A stretch of 64,000 nt of DNA, taken from the NCBI GenBank assembly GCA_019188255.1, contig JAETXT010000002.1, forward strand, positions 1,302,001 to 1,366,000. Direction: 5' to 3'. This document shows positions 63,382 through 64,000 of the stretch, one piece after another. The position numbers and the translations under genes are program-made. A model generated the notes under the pieces. It made no database searches and was not told the origin of the DNA. It was given only the letters and a program-made list of their open reading frames with translations. How positions within the stretch are numbered: the first letter of the stretch is position 1; each line of letters opens with the position of its first letter. Source of the DNA: Verticillium longisporum. Lineage: Eukaryota; Ascomycota; Sordariomycetes; Glomerellales; Plectosphaerellaceae.

Positions 63382-64000
63382 TTCTTTAATTTCTATAACC
63401 TATAATTAGATTAAGCTAAGTAATAGATTAAATTAAATATATTAGGACTTAGAAGTGAACTATTTATTATAATAGTTAATAATTAGATAATAAATTAATA
63501 AGGATATTATTAGAATTATTAAAAGATAATTATAATAGAAAGATTATATTTAAATTAAGATCCTTTTTATTAAATTATTACTAGATTATTAAAGAGCTTT
63601 CTTAATAAATAGAACCTTAATTATAAATATTCTAAGCCTTAATCGAGGAACTATAAGAATAAAGGCTAGAAAGTCGACTTCTAGTCTAATATTTTATTAA
63701 ATAGACTTTAATTATAAAGAATTATAATAAGCCTCTTATTTATAATTATAAGATATTTAAGGAGGATATTATAATTATTTAAATTAATAATTAATTTATT
63801 ATTATTAAAGCTAGAAATACTTTCTAATTTAATATAAATATAATTTAAATCGTTAAATAATTAATAATTAGATTTATTTATATTCTTTAAATAATATAAT
63901 AAAACTATATATAAAACCTAGAAATAATTTACTAAGAAGACTTTAATATTAATAATATAAATATCTATTAAAAGGACTTTTAAAGCTTTATTAAATAAGA
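63191..64000 (+). mobile_element. Family D copy D6, 5' LTR and start of gag, continues past the window
   Basis: After the LTR the sequence follows D2 and D4 (from 20930 and 29411) without a break to the window end. Only the leader and start of the gag region are visible. RIP-mutated. Confidence 0.83.

Noticed and set aside
1..64000. Mitochondrial DNA or a centromere as the reason for the high A+T
   Set aside because: No mitochondrial genes or tRNAs, and no satellite array. The A+T comes from loss of CpA/TpG in recognisable gypsy elements. A centromeric location cannot be tested from sequence alone.

Overview
This window looks like a piece of the AT-rich, transposon-filled compartment of a filamentous ascomycete (Pezizomycotina) genome. 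About 55 kb of it is almost free of CpA and its complement TpG, and the old transposon frames are broken nearly always by TAA or TAG. That is the signature of repeat-induced point mutation (RIP). I found no host gene, tRNA, rRNA or CRISPR array. The base composition changes sharply at only two places, where younger, unmutated transposons sit.

Young island 1 (7073-14001) is a 6.9-kb Ty3/gypsy chromovirus. It has 476-bp LTRs differing at one base and a 5-bp target duplication (AAAGT). It encodes gag with a zinc knuckle, protease, reverse transcriptase, RNase H, and integrase with a chromodomain. A candidate self-priming site follows the 5' LTR, and a polypurine tract precedes the 3' LTR. Between pol and the 3' LTR, on the opposite strand, lies what reads as a two-exon gene. 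It encodes a Zn2Cys6-type cluster followed by a charged coiled coil, and has a 49-base intron with good splice signals. Young island 2 (58720-60577) is a pogo/Fot1-type DNA transposon with 43-bp perfect inverted repeats, a TA target duplication and a DD35D transposase of about 546 residues ending in a zinc knuckle. The sense genes of both islands are broken only by one-base losses, most of them in short homopolymers, which looks like consensus error at least as much as decay.

The rest is nested, RIP-mutated gypsy elements of two families. Family D has 191-bp LTRs and is about 7.95 kb long. Copies or pieces lie at 1-3582 (-), 15091-20717 (+), 20735-28694 (+, complete, duplication CTTTA), 28809-29219 (-), 29220-37140 (+, both LTRs), 37141-37790 (+), 37791-40018 (-), 43871-50576 plus 62250-62343 (-), 62344-63190 (+) and 63191-64000 (+, runs off the window). 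Family B has 170-bp LTRs and is about 9.8 kb long. It has one complete copy at 50577-62244 (+, duplication GCTAT, carrying the Fot1-like element) and partial copies at 3583-7072 plus 14002-15090 (-), 40019-41890 (-) and 41891-43870 (+).

The order of events can be read from the nesting. D5 came first, family B copy B then landed in its LTR, and the Fot1-like element landed in B. Separately, the young gypsy landed in family B copy A. Family D also carries an open frame opposite to pol, between pol and the 3' LTR, so an antisense gene at this position occurs in two of the three gypsy families here. All homology calls come from reading the sequence by eye; no database search was run.
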